From assembly GCF_024171785.1 (NCBI RefSeq), contig NZ_JAMTCK010000001.1:682134-746133 (forward strand): a DNA stretch of 64,000 nucleotides. The letters are read 5' to 3'. Source of the DNA: Goodfellowiella coeruleoviolacea (GTDB lineage: Bacteria > Actinomycetota > Actinomycetes > Mycobacteriales > Pseudonocardiaceae). A program made the translations under genes and the position numbers. Positions within the stretch are counted from its first letter, which is position 1. The number at the start of each line of letters is the position of its first letter. This document shows positions 50,935 to 60,733 of this stretch, in pieces. The notes under the pieces are model-generated. The model did not search any database, was not told where the DNA came from, and was given only the letters and a program-made list of their open reading frames with translations.

Positions 50935-52566
50935 ATGACCGATCCGAACAACACCGTGCCGTGGTTCCGGGACGCGGTGATCTACCAGATCTACGTCCGC
51001 AGCTTCGCCGACGGCGACGGCGACGGCGTCGGCGACCTGGCCGGCATCCGCCAGCGCCTGCCCTACCTGGCCGAACTGGGCGTGGACGCGGTGTGGCTGA
51101 CCCCGTTCTACCCCTCGCCCATGGCCGACGGCGGCTACGACGTGGCCGACTACCGCGACGTCGACCCCACCCTGGGCAGCCTGGCCGAGTTCGACGCGCT
51201 GCTGGGCGAGGCGCACGACCTCGACCTGCGGGTGATCGTGGACCTGGTGCCCAACCACACCTCCTCGGCGCACCCGTGGTTCGCCGAGGCACTGGCCGCC
51301 GGACCGGGCAGCTCCCCCGCCCGGGACCGGTACCTGTTCCGCCCGGGCCGGGGCGAGCACGGTGAACTGCCGCCCAACGACTGGGAGTCGGTGTTCGGCG
51401 GCCCCGCCTGGACCAGGGTCGAGGACGGCGAGTGGTACCTGCACCTGTTCGCCCCCGAACAGCCCGACCTCAACTGGCGCAACCCCGAGGTGCGCGCCGA
51501 GTTCGTCGAGGTGCTGCGGTTCTGGCTGGACCGGGGCGTGGACGGGTTCCGCGTCGACGTGGCCCACGGCATGATCAAGCACCCCGACCTGCCCGACATC
51601 GGCCGCACCCAGCAGATCCAGCTGCTCGGCCGGGACGAGCTGCCCTACTTCGACCAGGACGAGGTGCACGAGATCTACCGGGAGTGGCGGGCCGTGCTGG
51701 ACGCCTACCCCGGCCAACGCATGGCCGTGGCCGAGGCGTGGGCGCACACCCCGGAGCGGCTGGCCCGCTACGTCCGCTCGGACGAGCTGCACCAGGCGTT
51801 CAACTTCGAGTTCCTCGACGCCGACTGGTCGGCGATCGGCTTCCGCAAGGTGATCGACTCCTCGCTGGCCGCCACCGCGCTGGTGCGCGCCACCACCACC
51901 TGGGTGCTGGCCAACCACGACGTGCGGCGGCCGGTGACCCGCTACGGCGGCGGCGAGGTGGGGCTGCGCCGGGCCAGGGCGGCCGGGCTGCTGATGCTGG
52001 CGCTGCCCGGGTCGGCCTACGTCTACCAGGGTGAGGAACTGGGCCTGCCCGAGGTCACCGACCTGCCCGAGGAGGCGTTGCAGGACCCGATGTGGGAGCG
52101 GTCCGGGCACACCGAGCGCGGCCGGGACGGCTGCCGCGTGCCGCTGCCCTGGTCCGACGGCACACCGCCGTTCGGCTTCGGCCCGCCCGACTCCACCGCC
52201 AGCTGGCTGCCGGTGCCCACCGACTGGGGTGCGCTGTCCGTGGCCAGCCAGCAACAGCAGCAGGAGTCCACGCTGCGGCTCTACCGGGCGGCGCTGGCCA
52301 TCCGCCGCCAGCACCCCGCACTCGGTGACGGCACCCTGACCTGGCAGGACAGCGCCGGGGACGTGCTGGTGTTCGCCCGCGAGCCCGGTTTCACCTGCGC
52401 GGTGAACCTGGGTGCCGAGCCGGTCCGGCTGCCCTTCTCCGGCCGGCTGCTGTGCTCCAGCGACCGGGTCACCGTGCTGGAGGAGGAGGGCGCCGGCACC
52501 GACGGCACGGCGAGCTGGTGCCTGGTGCTGCCCCCGGACACCACGGTCTGGTGGACCACGGACTGA
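50935..52566 (+). CDS. GH13 alpha-glucosidase / oligo-1,6-glucosidase-like
   Basis: 543 residues, cytoplasmic, no signal peptide. TIM-barrel motifs: DLVPNHTS, nucleophile Asp208 in GFRVDVAHG, acid Glu267 in AVAEAWA, and Asp329 in VLANHDV. Belongs with exo-acting alpha-glucosidases (AglA/oligo-1,6-glucosidase type) that cut maltose-like or isomaltose-like oligosaccharides; linkage preference is uncertain. AGGAG then five bases place the ATG at 50935. Downstream of LacI. Confidence 0.92.
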   Translation: MTDPNNTVPWFRDAVIYQIYVRSFADGDGDGVGDLAGIRQRLPYLAELGVDAVWLTPFYPSPMADGGYDVADYRDVDPTLGSLAEFDALLGEAHDLDLRVIVDLVPNHTSSAHPWFAEALAAGPGSSPARDRYLFRPGRGEHGELPPNDWESVFGGPAWTRVEDGEWYLHLFAPEQPDLNWRNPEVRAEFVEVLRFWLDRGVDGFRVDVAHGMIKHPDLPDIGRTQQIQLLGRDELPYFDQDEVHEIYREWRAVLDAYPGQRMAVAEAWAHTPERLARYVRSDELHQAFNFEFLDADWSAIGFRKVIDSSLAATALVRATTTWVLANHDVRRPVTRYGGGEVGLRRARAAGLLMLALPGSAYVYQGEELGLPEVTDLPEEALQDPMWERSGHTERGRDGCRVPLPWSDGTPPFGFGPPDSTASWLPVPTDWGALSVASQQQQQESTLRLYRAALAIRRQHPALGDGTLTWQDSAGDVLVFAREPGFTCAVNLGAEPVRLPFSGRLLCSSDRVTVLEEEGAGTDGTASWCLVLPPDTTVWWTTD

Positions 52567-52578
52567 CCGCGCCCGCGC

Positions 52579-52614
52579 CGACCCCACCCCCACCGTCCGG
52601 GCCGGGTGGGGTCG
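52579..52614. terminator. bidirectional hairpin between convergent genes
   Basis: CGACCCCACCC (52579-52589) and GGGTGGGGTCG (52604-52614): perfect 11-base stem with a 14-base loop between the glucosidase and quinone-reductase genes. Confidence 0.6.
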
Positions 52615-52624
52615 TCGTCCCCGG

Positions 52625-53638
52625 TCAGCCGTGGCTGATGACCACCTTGCCGAAGCCGCCGCCCGACGCGCAGTGGGCGAACGCCTCGGGAACCTCGTCG
52701 AACGGGAACACCCGGTCGATCACCGGTCGCAACCGGTGCGCCGCCACGGCGCGGTTCAGCTCGACGAAGTGGGCGCGGCTGCCGGTGGCGATCCGGTGCA
52801 GGGTCGCGGCCGAGGAGAACAGCAGCGCGGGGTCAACGGGTGCCGCGCCCGCCGCGCCGGACAGCCAGCGGCCGACCAGGGCCACGTCACCGCCGGCCGC
52901 GACCGACCGCAGCGACTGCTCCAGCGGCCCGGCCGGGTCCACCACCCGGTCGACGCCCCGACCGCCGGTCACCGCGCGCACCCGCTCCCACCAGGTCGGG
53001 TTGGCCCGGTAGTTGATCACCTCGGCCGCGCCCAGCGCGCGCAGCCGTTCGGTCTTGGCCGCACTGGAGGTGGTGACGATCACCCGCGCACCGGCCAGCG
53101 CGGCGAACTGGAGGGTGAACAGCGACACCGCGCCCGAGCCGAGGGTGAGCACGGTCGCACCGGGGCGCAGCGGCTCCCCGGTGGTCAACGCGTTCCACGC
53201 GGTCACCGCGGCCAGCGGCAGGGCGGCGGCCTCCTCGAAGGACAGGTGCTCGGGCAGGTGCACCACCCCGTCCTCGGACAGCAGCGCGTACTCGGTGAGC
53301 ACCCCGTCGACGCCGGTGCCGAGCTGGGCGGCGTTCTCGCGGCGGAACGGACCGTCGAGCCAGCGCGGGAACACGGTGGCCGCCACCCGGTCACCCACCG
53401 CCACCCGGGTGACGCCGTCGCCGACGGCCACCACCTCACCCGCGCCCTCGCAGCCGGGCACCACGCCCGGTGTGATCGGCAGCGGGTAGTTGTCGGCCAA
53501 CACCATCAGGTCGCGGAACCCGATCGAGTTCGCGCGCATCCGCACCACCACCTGCCCGCGCCCCGGCTCGGGCTCGTCGTGCTCGTGGCGGGTCAGCCCG
53601 GCCAGGCCGTGCCCGGGGTTCAGCCGGTAGAGCTTCAT
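52625..53638 (-). CDS. zinc-free MDR, NADPH:quinone reductase-like
   Basis: 337 residues, medium-chain dehydrogenase fold. [32 protein letters not shown] and [21 protein letters not shown] are seen. Structural zinc cysteines are absent, as in quinone oxidoreductases. Oxidation of an alcohol or reduction of an enone/quinone is the family default. Divergent from an XRE regulator that probably controls it. Confidence 0.88.
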   Translation of the reverse strand: MKLYRLNPGHGLAGLTRHEHDEPEPGRGQVVVRMRANSIGFRDLMVLADNYPLPITPGVVPGCEGAGEVVAVGDGVTRVAVGDRVAATVFPRWLDGPFRRENAAQLGTGVDGVLTEYALLSEDGVVHLPEHLSFEEAAALPLAAVTAWNALTTGEPLRPGATVLTLGSGAVSLFTLQFAALAGARVIVTTSSAAKTERLRALGAAEVINYRANPTWWERVRAVTGGRGVDRVVDPAGPLEQSLRSVAAGGDVALVGRWLSGAAGAAPVDPALLFSSAATLHRIATGSRAHFVELNRAVAAHRLRPVIDRVFPFDEVPEAFAHCASGGGFGKVVISHG

Positions 53639-53795
53639 CAACTGTCCTTTCCGGATTGTCGTGGCGGGCGCGCCGGGCTGGCGGGCCCAGCCGGTGCCGC
53701 CGCCACCGGGCGTGGATCGTGCGAGATCGGCGGCACGGCCGGCAATTCCCTCGGGGGAATCGCCAGGCGTGGTGGGCCTCGGGTAGAACGGCCCG

Positions 53796-54647
53796 GTGAC
53801 CGGCAGCAGGAACGACCGCACCGGCGTTGGCGAGGAGATCCGGCGCTGGCGCCGCGCGCGCCGGCTCAGCCAGCTCGAACTGGCCGAGTTGGCCGGCACC
53901 ACCCAGCGCCACCTGAGTTTCGTCGAGAACGGCCGCTCCCTGCCGGGACGCGCGCTGGTGATCCGGCTGGCCGAGTCGCTCGGCCTGGCGCTGCGGGAAC
54001 GCAACGACCTGCTCGCCGCGGCCGGGTTTCTGCCGGTGTTCGCCGAGTCCGGTTTGGACGAGGTCGGCCTGCGCCCGGTCCGCACCGCGCTCGATGAGAT
54101 CCTGCACGGCCACCTGCCGTATCCGGCCCTGATCACCGCCCCGTACGGGCGGGTGCTGGCGGCCAACGACGCGGTGGAGGTGTTCGCCGAGGGCGCCGCG
54201 CCCGAGTTGCTGACCCCACCGGTCAACGTGCTGCGGCTGATGCTGCACCCGGACGGGATGGGCCGCCGGGTCGGCAACCTGGCCGAGTGGGGCCGGCACG
54301 TCATCGAGAACCTGAGCACCAGGGCGCGACGCAGCCCGGACCCCCGGCTCGACGAGTTCATCGCCGAGCTGGCCGGCTACGTTCCCCAGGTGCCGGTCGG
54401 CCCTGACCACCTCGGCTTCTCCGTGCCCATGCGGCTGGCCTCCGCCGACGGCGAGCTGCGGCTGATCACCACGCTGACCTCGTTCGCCACCGCCACCGAC
54501 ATCACCCTCGCCGAACTCCGGCTGGAGGCGTTCCTGCCCGCCGACCAGTCCACCGCCGACCTGCTCCGCCACCGCGCCGAGCGCCGCCGCAGCGGGCCGG
54601 CCCGGGGCGAGCGCACGACGGCCGGCGGCGCCGCACCGGGCCGCTGA
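53796..54647 (+). CDS. XRE-family regulator with MmyB-like ligand domain
   Basis: 283 residues. HTH at about 12-65 (RRLSQLELAELAGTTQRHLSFVENG), then an MmyB-like PAS-type domain from about 95 (LPYPALITAPYGRVLAANDA, LRLMLHPDGM), which in related proteins binds a fatty acid or other small ligand. GTG start. Divergent from the MDR gene. Confidence 0.9.
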   Translation: MTGSRNDRTGVGEEIRRWRRARRLSQLELAELAGTTQRHLSFVENGRSLPGRALVIRLAESLGLALRERNDLLAAAGFLPVFAESGLDEVGLRPVRTALDEILHGHLPYPALITAPYGRVLAANDAVEVFAEGAAPELLTPPVNVLRLMLHPDGMGRRVGNLAEWGRHVIENLSTRARRSPDPRLDEFIAELAGYVPQVPVGPDHLGFSVPMRLASADGELRLITTLTSFATATDITLAELRLEAFLPADQSTADLLRHRAERRRSGPARGERTTAGGAAPGR

Positions 54648-54673
54648 GCGCCCACCCGGCGGCTCCCCTGGCG

Positions 54674-55552
54674 CTACCGCTTCCGCTGGTCGTGGGCCCT
54701 CGCCGCGGACATGTCGAGAAACGCGCGCGCGGCGGGCGCGCAGTCGGCCGGTGAGCGGACGGCCAGCGCGAGTTCCCGGGTGGTCCGCGGAACCAGGGGC
54801 CGGGCGACCACCGGTCCGAGGTCGTCCGGCAGGCCGAGGGACGGCACGACGCTGACCCCGAGGCCGGCGGTCACCATTTCGCGGATCGCGGAGAGTTCCC
54901 CGGCCTCGAAGGTCACGTCGAGCTGGATACCGGCCTCGCGGGCCGCCGCCAGGATCACCGGGCGGCAGCCGCCGGTGGACAGGATGAACGGCTCCCCAGC
55001 CAGCTCTGCGAAGGGCACGGTGGCGCGGCGGGCGAGCCGGTGACCCGCGGGCACCAGGGCCAGCATCTCGTCACTGGCCAGGGGAAACGTGTGCAGGCCC
55101 GGCGCGGGCAGGGTGACCACGCCGACCTCCGCGGCGCCCTGACCCAGCCAGTCGCGGACGTCGCGGTCAAACCCCTCGAACAGCCGCACCTGGACCTGCG
55201 GGAAGCGGTCGGTGAAGGCGCGCAGCCGGGGCGCGACCAGCGGGCCGGTGGCGGTCGGCAGGCTGACCAGCCGCAGTGTCCCGGTGACCCGGCCGGTGGC
55301 CGCGGCCACATCCGCCGCGATCAGATCGAACTGCCGCAGTGCCTCGCGGGCTCGGGCGGCGGCGAGGCGGCCTGCTTCGGTGAGCGCGACGCCGTCGCGG
55401 TGCCGGACGAACAGCGCCGCGCCGAGTTCCCGTTCCAGGGCGCTGACCGCCCGGCTCACCGCGGGCTGGGACATGCCGATCCGTTCGGCGGCGACCGTGA
55501 AACCCCCGTGCTCCACCACCGCCAGCAACGCCCTGAGCTGCGACAACGTCAT
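54674..55552 (-). CDS. LysR-family transcriptional regulator
   Basis: 292 residues. N-terminal winged HTH (TLSQLRALLAVVEHGGFTVA, SQPAVSRAVSALERELG) and a C-terminal substrate-binding domain (LRLVSLPTATGPLVAPRLRAF). Divergent by 57 bases from an alpha/beta hydrolase gene and an ALDH-amidase fusion, its likely targets. A LysR-type box lies between. Confidence 0.92.
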   Translation of the reverse strand: MTLSQLRALLAVVEHGGFTVAAERIGMSQPAVSRAVSALERELGAALFVRHRDGVALTEAGRLAAARAREALRQFDLIAADVAAATGRVTGTLRLVSLPTATGPLVAPRLRAFTDRFPQVQVRLFEGFDRDVRDWLGQGAAEVGVVTLPAPGLHTFPLASDEMLALVPAGHRLARRATVPFAELAGEPFILSTGGCRPVILAAAREAGIQLDVTFEAGELSAIREMVTAGLGVSVVPSLGLPDDLGPVVARPLVPRTTRELALAVRSPADCAPAARAFLDMSAARAHDQRKR

Positions 55553-55558
55553 GGCGCC

Positions 55559-55574
55559 ATACCCTAACTGGTAT
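55559..55574. promoter_or_regulatory. LysR-type box ATACC-N6-GGTAT
   Basis: Perfect 5-base arms in the 57-base region between the LysR gene and the divergent hydrolase gene; the T-N-A inverted layout fits LysR sites. Confidence 0.55.
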
Positions 55575-55609
55575 TTGACTCCGCCGAGCGGGGACCCGAT
55601 CGTGATGGC

Positions 55610-56461
55610 ATGTCCGAAGATCACCCTGAAGCTCACCCCGCCCCGGTCAGGCGGTTGCGCGTCGACGTCGACCAGCGCCCGGCCAGCTATCTGACCGCGG
55701 GCGAGCGCGGCCCGATCGTGCTGCTGCTGCACGGCACGTACTGGAGCCGCGTCTGGCAGCCGGTGCTGCCGGACCTCGCCGCTGCCGGTCTGCGCCCGGT
55801 CGCGGTCGACCTGCCGGGTCTGGGCCGGTCCGGGGGCGAGCTGACGCCGGACACGGCCACCGTCCCGGCGCTCGCCGCCTGGGTGGCGCGGTTCGCCGCC
55901 GCGCTCGGGGTGGCCGGGCCCGTCGCGGTCGCCGGGCACGACATCGGCGGCGCCATCGCCCAGCACCTCCTCATCGACGACCGGATCGAGGTCAACCGCC
56001 TGGCACTGGTCAACTCGGTCACCTACGACTCCTGGCCGGTGCCCGCGGTCGCCCGGTTCCGCGACCCCGCCGTGGTCGCCTCGATCACCCCGGACGAGTT
56101 GCTGGCCGCGCGCGGCCAGGCCGTGACCACCGCGCTCGCGCGCCCCGCCAGCGAAGCGGAGATCGCGGAGTACCTCGACCCCTGGACGGACCCCCGCGTC
56201 GCCCGGTCGTGGCTGGCGCTCGCGGGTGCCGCCGACGCCCGCTACACCCTCGACCTGGTGCCCGCGCTGCGCGGCTCCAACACGCCCAAGCTGCTGGTGT
56301 GGGGTGAGGACGACGGTTTCCAGCAGATCCGGTTCGCCGAGCGGTTCGCCGCCGAGATCCCGCGCACCACCCTGGTCCGGATCCCCGGTGCCGGGCACAT
56401 CCCGATGGAGAACGATCCGTCGGCGGTGGCCCGCGCCCTGATCGAGTTCTTCGTGAGCTGA
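55610..56461 (+). CDS. alpha/beta hydrolase with Asp nucleophile (dehalogenase/epoxide-hydrolase type)
   Basis: 283 residues. The nucleophile elbow is GHDIGG (Asp111) rather than GxSxG, as in haloalkane/haloacetate dehalogenases and epoxide hydrolases. LLHGTYWSRVWQ supplies the oxyanion His-Gly; WGEDD and GAGHIPMEN give the acid and the His. It stands 12 bases ahead of the ALDH-amidase gene, suggesting one catabolic unit under the LysR protein. Confidence 0.85.
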   Translation: MSEDHPEAHPAPVRRLRVDVDQRPASYLTAGERGPIVLLLHGTYWSRVWQPVLPDLAAAGLRPVAVDLPGLGRSGGELTPDTATVPALAAWVARFAAALGVAGPVAVAGHDIGGAIAQHLLIDDRIEVNRLALVNSVTYDSWPVPAVARFRDPAVVASITPDELLAARGQAVTTALARPASEAEIAEYLDPWTDPRVARSWLALAGAADARYTLDLVPALRGSNTPKLLVWGEDDGFQQIRFAERFAAEIPRTTLVRIPGAGHIPMENDPSAVARALIEFFVS

Positions 56462-56473
56462 AGGGGCAGCGAC

Positions 56474-58963
56474 GTGGAGAGCACCACCGCCGACGTGGTG
56501 GCGGCCTGCGTGGCCGCCGAGCGGGCAGCCGCCGATTTGGCGGAACTCCCGTTGGCCCGGCGTTCGGCCTTGCTGACCGCGGTGGCCGACGCCCTGGCGG
56601 CCGACGGCGCGGCGCTGATCGCGCTGGCGGACGCGGAAACCGCGCTGGGTGTCGAGCCGCTGCGGGCCGAACTCGCCCGCACCACCGCCCAACTGCGGCT
56701 GCTGGCCGACGAGGTGCTGCGCGGGGATTTCCTCCAGGCCCGGGACGAGGGCGCCGTCCAGCGCGTGCTGGTCCCGATCGGCCCGGTCGCGGTGTACGCG
56801 GCGAGCAACTTCCCGTTCGCCCTCTCGGTCGCGGGCTCGGACACCGCCTCCGCGCTGGCCGCGGGATGTCCGGTGGTGGTCAAGGCCCACCCCGGGCATC
56901 CGCGGACCTCCCGGCGCACCGAGGAGGTCGTCGCCGAGGCACTGGCCGGCGCGCCCCGGGGCTGCTTCTCGGTGGTGCACGGGTTCACCGCGGGCAGCGC
57001 GCTGATCACCGACCCGAGGATCAAGGCCGCCGCCTTCACCGGTTCCCAGGCCGGCGGGCGCGCCCTGTTCGACGCCGCCGCCGCGCGCCCGGACCCGATT
57101 CCCTTCTACGGGGAGCTGGGCAGCGTGAACCCGGTGTTCGTCACCCGTGCCGCGATCGAGGCTCGCGGCGCTGAGATCGTGGCGGGCTTCGCCGGCTCGC
57201 TCAGCCGGTACAACGGCCAGTTGTGCACCAGCCCCGGGCTGCTGCTCCTGCCGGAAGGCCACGGGCTGACCGGCGAACTCGCCGCGGCCGTCGCCGCCCT
57301 GCCCGTCGCGCCGATGCTCAACGAGCGGATCGCCCACGGCTACCGCGAGGGCGTCACGCGGCTGTCCACCGTGGCCACTCGGCTGGCCGGGGCGGGCGCG
57401 GGACCACAGCTCTTCCAGGCCAGCGCGGCGGATTTTCACGGCCACCCGGAACTGCGGGAGGAGTGCTTCGGCCCCGCCTCGGTCATCGTCGAGTACCGAG
57501 GAGAGGACGAGCTGCTGGCACTGGCCGCCGCGGTCCCGGGATCGCTCACCGCGACGATCCACGCCGAGCCCGGGGACACGGTGCTCGCGCGGCGCCTGGT
57601 GCGGGTGCTGTCCCGGCGCGCCGGGCGGTTGGTGTGGAACGACTGGCCGACGGGTGTCGCGGTGAACCGGGCGACGAACCACGGCGGGCCGTGGCCGGCG
57701 ACCACCAACCCGCTGCACACCTCGATCGGCACGGAGGCCGTCCGGCGGTTCCAGGTGCCCGTCGCCGTCCAGGGGGTGCCCGCCGAGGTGCTGCCGGTGC
57801 CCGGCGCGGCGCGGCACGTCCGGGACGGCGGCCCCTACACCTGGATCGCGCCGACCGAGCGGCCACTGGACGGATTCACCCTGGCCGTCAAGGAGTTGTT
57901 CGCCGTGGCCGGCCGCCCGCTCGGCGCCGGATCGGCGGCCCGCGCCACCGCCGACCCCGAGCCGACGACCGCCGAGGTCGTCACGCGGCTGGTCGACGCG
58001 GGCGCCCGACTGGTCGGCACCACCGCGCTGCACGAGTTCGCGTTCGGCGTCACCGGGATCAACCACCACACCGGCACACCCGTCAACCCGAGTGCCCCTG
58101 GCAGGATCCCCGGCGGCTCCAGTTCCGGCTCGGCCGCCGCGGTCGCCGACGGTTCGGCGCGGATCGCCCTCGCCACCGACACGGGCGGATCGGTGCGCAT
58201 TCCCGCCGCCCTGTGCGGCGTGGTCGGCTTCAAGCCCTCGCACGGCCGCTACCCGGCCACCGGTGTCTTCCCGTTGAGCCCCACCCTGGACCACGTGGGC
58301 GTGCACGCGCGCACGGTGGCCGACGTCTGCCGCGTGCACCGCGCACTCGGGCACAGCGTTTCCGACGCCCCGGACGTCCTCCGGCTCGGCGTGCTGACCC
58401 GTGAGGTCGAGCACGCCGACACCCCCGTGCGCGAGGCGACCCGCGCCGCGCTGGAACGGCTGGCCGCAGCCGGGCACAAGCTCGTGGACATCACGGAGCT
58501 TCCCGCACCAGAAGCCGTTCTCGGCACCAGCAACACGATCATGTTCTTCGAGGCCGCCGCGGTGCACCGGGAGTCACTGCGCGCGAACGCGGTCGGCTAC
58601 GGGCGGGACGTGCACGATCGGCTGGTGGCGGGTGCGGCCATCGCGCCCGAGGACTACCAGCGCGCGCTGCGCCACCGCGAGCGCGTGGCCACCCAGGTGC
58701 GGGCGCTGTTCGCGGACGTGGACGCGCTGATCGGCCCCACCGTGGGACTGCTCGCCCCGCCGATGTCGGTGGCCGCCGAGGACACCGCCCTGCCCGCCCG
58801 GCTGGTGGCGAACACCCGGCTGGCCAACCTCACCGGTTCGCCGGCGATCTCGCTGCCGCTGCCCGGTGCCGACGCGCCCGTCGGCCTGCAGCTGACCGGC
58901 ACCTCCGACGCCGATCTGCTCGGCCACGCTGCCCTCGTCGCCGCCGTCCTCGGACAGCGGTGA
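56474..58963 (+). CDS. aldehyde dehydrogenase-amidase fusion protein
   Basis: 829 residues, one uninterrupted frame. Residues about 1-440 are an ALDH of the alpha-ketoglutarate-semialdehyde dehydrogenase type: ASNFPFALSVAG, FTGSQAGGRAL, ELGSVNP (Glu214) and the catalytic Cys251 in YNGQLCTSPG. Residues about 455-829 are an amidase-signature enzyme with the full triad Lys473 (TLAVKELF), cis-Ser549 (PGGSSSGS) and nucleophile Ser573 (TDTGGSVRIP). Both active sites look intact. The domains are normally separate proteins. Probably turns an amide-bearing aldehyde or its product to the acid plus ammonia; order unknown. GTG start. Confidence 0.88.
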   Translation: MESTTADVVAACVAAERAAADLAELPLARRSALLTAVADALAADGAALIALADAETALGVEPLRAELARTTAQLRLLADEVLRGDFLQARDEGAVQRVLVPIGPVAVYAASNFPFALSVAGSDTASALAAGCPVVVKAHPGHPRTSRRTEEVVAEALAGAPRGCFSVVHGFTAGSALITDPRIKAAAFTGSQAGGRALFDAAAARPDPIPFYGELGSVNPVFVTRAAIEARGAEIVAGFAGSLSRYNGQLCTSPGLLLLPEGHGLTGELAAAVAALPVAPMLNERIAHGYREGVTRLSTVATRLAGAGAGPQLFQASAADFHGHPELREECFGPASVIVEYRGEDELLALAAAVPGSLTATIHAEPGDTVLARRLVRVLSRRAGRLVWNDWPTGVAVNRATNHGGPWPATTNPLHTSIGTEAVRRFQVPVAVQGVPAEVLPVPGAARHVRDGGPYTWIAPTERPLDGFTLAVKELFAVAGRPLGAGSAARATADPEPTTAEVVTRLVDAGARLVGTTALHEFAFGVTGINHHTGTPVNPSAPGRIPGGSSSGSAAAVADGSARIALATDTGGSVRIPAALCGVVGFKPSHGRYPATGVFPLSPTLDHVGVHARTVADVCRVHRALGHSVSDAPDVLRLGVLTREVEHADTPVREATRAALERLAAAGHKLVDITELPAPEAVLGTSNTIMFFEAAAVHRESLRANAVGYGRDVHDRLVAGAAIAPEDYQRALRHRERVATQVRALFADVDALIGPTVGLLAPPMSVAAEDTALPARLVANTRLANLTGSPAISLPLPGADAPVGLQLTGTSDADLLGHAALVAAVLGQR

Positions 58964-59015
58964 CCGGCCAGCGCCGACACCGGGCACGACCGCGAACCGG
59001 GGTGGGGCGGCGGAA

Positions 59016-59819
59016 CTACTCCGCGGACTCGTGCCAGCGGCCCACCGCCCACCTGGCCAGCGCGCCGAACACCACGAACACGGCGATGCCCAGCGCGCTG
59101 GCCAGCAGGACCGCGGCGAACATCTGCTCGGCGGCCAGCCGGGAGCGGTACATGTCGATGAGGATGCCCAGCCCCGGCTGCCCCTGCCGGAAGAAGAAGT
59201 CGCCGACCACCGCGCCGATCACGCTCCCGCCCGCGGCGATGCGCAGGCCGGTGAAGATCGACGGCAGGGCGGCGGGCAGCTGGAGCTTGACCAGCCGCCG
59301 CCACCGGCTGGCCCGGTGCAGGTCGAACAGCTGGTGCTGGGCGGCCGGCACCGACCGGATGCCGAACAGGGTGTTGGCGACCAGGGGGAACAGCGACAGC
59401 AGCACGCACACCAGCACCCGGCTGGCGAAGCCGAACCCGAACCAGAAGCCGAACAGCGGAACCAGCGCCAGCACCGGGATGGTCTGCACCACGACCACGT
59501 ACGGGTAGATGGCCCGCTCCAGCCACCGGGTCTGGGCCATCAGCACGCCGAGGCCCACCCCGAGCAGCACGGCGACGGCCAGCCCGGTGCCGGCCACCCG
59601 GCTGGTCAGCGCCAGCGCGTCGAGCAGTTCGGCCCGGTTGTCGGGGTCCAGGAAGCCCACCCGGATCACCTGGTCGACCGGGGGCAGCAGGAACCGGCGC
59701 CGCGGCGGCAGCAGGCCGTAGCTCACCACCGTCCAGCCGCCCAGCACCAGCAGGAACACGGCCAGCGGTGGCAGCACCCGGCGCGCGACGCGCCGGCGCC
59801 GCCCGGCCCGGTCGGTCAC
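59016..59819 (-). CDS. ABC transporter permease, NitT/TauT type
   Basis: 267 residues, six membrane helices. The EAA-like loop (LQLPAALPSIFTGLRIAAGGSVIGAVVGDF) and PVLALVPLFGFWFGFG match nitrate/sulfonate/taurine-type permeases. The GTG at 59819 overlaps the ATPase stop (GTGA). Forms an importer with the ATPase upstream and the divergent lipoprotein. Confidence 0.9.
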   Translation of the reverse strand: MTDRAGRRRRVARRVLPPLAVFLLVLGGWTVVSYGLLPPRRRFLLPPVDQVIRVGFLDPDNRAELLDALALTSRVAGTGLAVAVLLGVGLGVLMAQTRWLERAIYPYVVVVQTIPVLALVPLFGFWFGFGFASRVLVCVLLSLFPLVANTLFGIRSVPAAQHQLFDLHRASRWRRLVKLQLPAALPSIFTGLRIAAGGSVIGAVVGDFFFRQGQPGLGILIDMYRSRLAAEQMFAAVLLASALGIAVFVVFGALARWAVGRWHESAE

Positions 59820-60583
59820 CGCGCGCTCCCCACGGCCAGCGCCTCGGACACCTCGCCGACCAGGGTGGCGAACGTGTCCGTGCGGCGGAACTCCGGGCGC
59901 CTCGGGTGGGCCACCGCGACCTCGATCTCGCGCAGCACCCGGCCGGGCCGCGCGGACATCACCAGCACCCGGGAGGCGAGGTAGACCGCCTCGGCCACCG
60001 AGTGCGTGACGAAGATCGCGCCGAACCCGCGCTGGTCGAACAGGCGCAGCAGCTCCTCGCCCATGTCCTGCCTGGTGATCTCGTCCAGCGCGGCGAACGG
60101 CTCGTCGAACAGGAACAGCTCCGGCTCCACCAGCAGCGCCCTGGCCAGTGCCGCGCGCATGCGCATGCCGCCGGAGAGCTGGCCGGGCCGGTGGTCGGCG
60201 AACTCGGTCAGCCCGACCGCGGCCAGCACCCGCTCGGCGCGGCGCCGGCGCTCGGCCCTGGGCAGGTCGGCCAGCTCCCCGAACAGCTCCACGTTGCGCC
60301 GCACCGTGCGCCACGGCAGCAGGGTGGGGTCCTGGAAGACGTAGCCGACCCGGTCGGTGGCCCTGGTGAGGGTGCCACCGCTGGGCCGGGCCAGGCCGGC
60401 GACCAGGTGCAGCAGCGTGGACTTGCCGCAGCCGGACGGGCCGACCACGGCCACCAGCTCCCCCGGCCGCACCACCAGGTCCACGCCGGCCACCGCGTCG
60501 GTTCCGTCCGGAAAGGACTTGGTGACGCCGGCCAGCCGCAGCAGCGGGGCCGGCGCCGTGACCACTTCGGACGCCCCGGTCAT
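59816..60583 (-). CDS. ABC transporter ATP-binding protein, NitT/TauT type
   Basis: 255 residues. Walker A GPSGCGKST, Q-loop VFQDPTLLPWRTV, signature LSGGMRMRAALARAL (Gln replaced by Met-Arg), Walker B LFLFDEPFAALD, and H-loop VTHSVAEAV. The ATG at 60583 follows GGAGG. Energises the permease next to it. Confidence 0.92.
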   Translation of the reverse strand: MTGASEVVTAPAPLLRLAGVTKSFPDGTDAVAGVDLVVRPGELVAVVGPSGCGKSTLLHLVAGLARPSGGTLTRATDRVGYVFQDPTLLPWRTVRRNVELFGELADLPRAERRRRAERVLAAVGLTEFADHRPGQLSGGMRMRAALARALLVEPELFLFDEPFAALDEITRQDMGEELLRLFDQRGFGAIFVTHSVAEAVYLASRVLVMSARPGRVLREIEVAVAHPRRPEFRRTDTFATLVGEVSEALAVGSAR

Positions 60584-60733
60584 CAGCACACCTCCGCTGC
60601 GCAGCATGTCACAGCGGAAAACCGGCATTCGCGCTTGAGACTCGATCGACCGGCTGCCTATCGTCACGCGGGACCGTTGGCCGGTCCCGGCCGGCCGACC
60701 GCGCCGCCGCCCGTGTTGTCGAGGGGACCCACC

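Noticed and set aside
54674-58567. A 1297-codon minus-strand frame running from the LysR gene across the ALDH-amidase region
   Set aside because: Only the last 292 codons are real (LysR). The rest is antisense to the fusion gene and lacks any recognisable domain.
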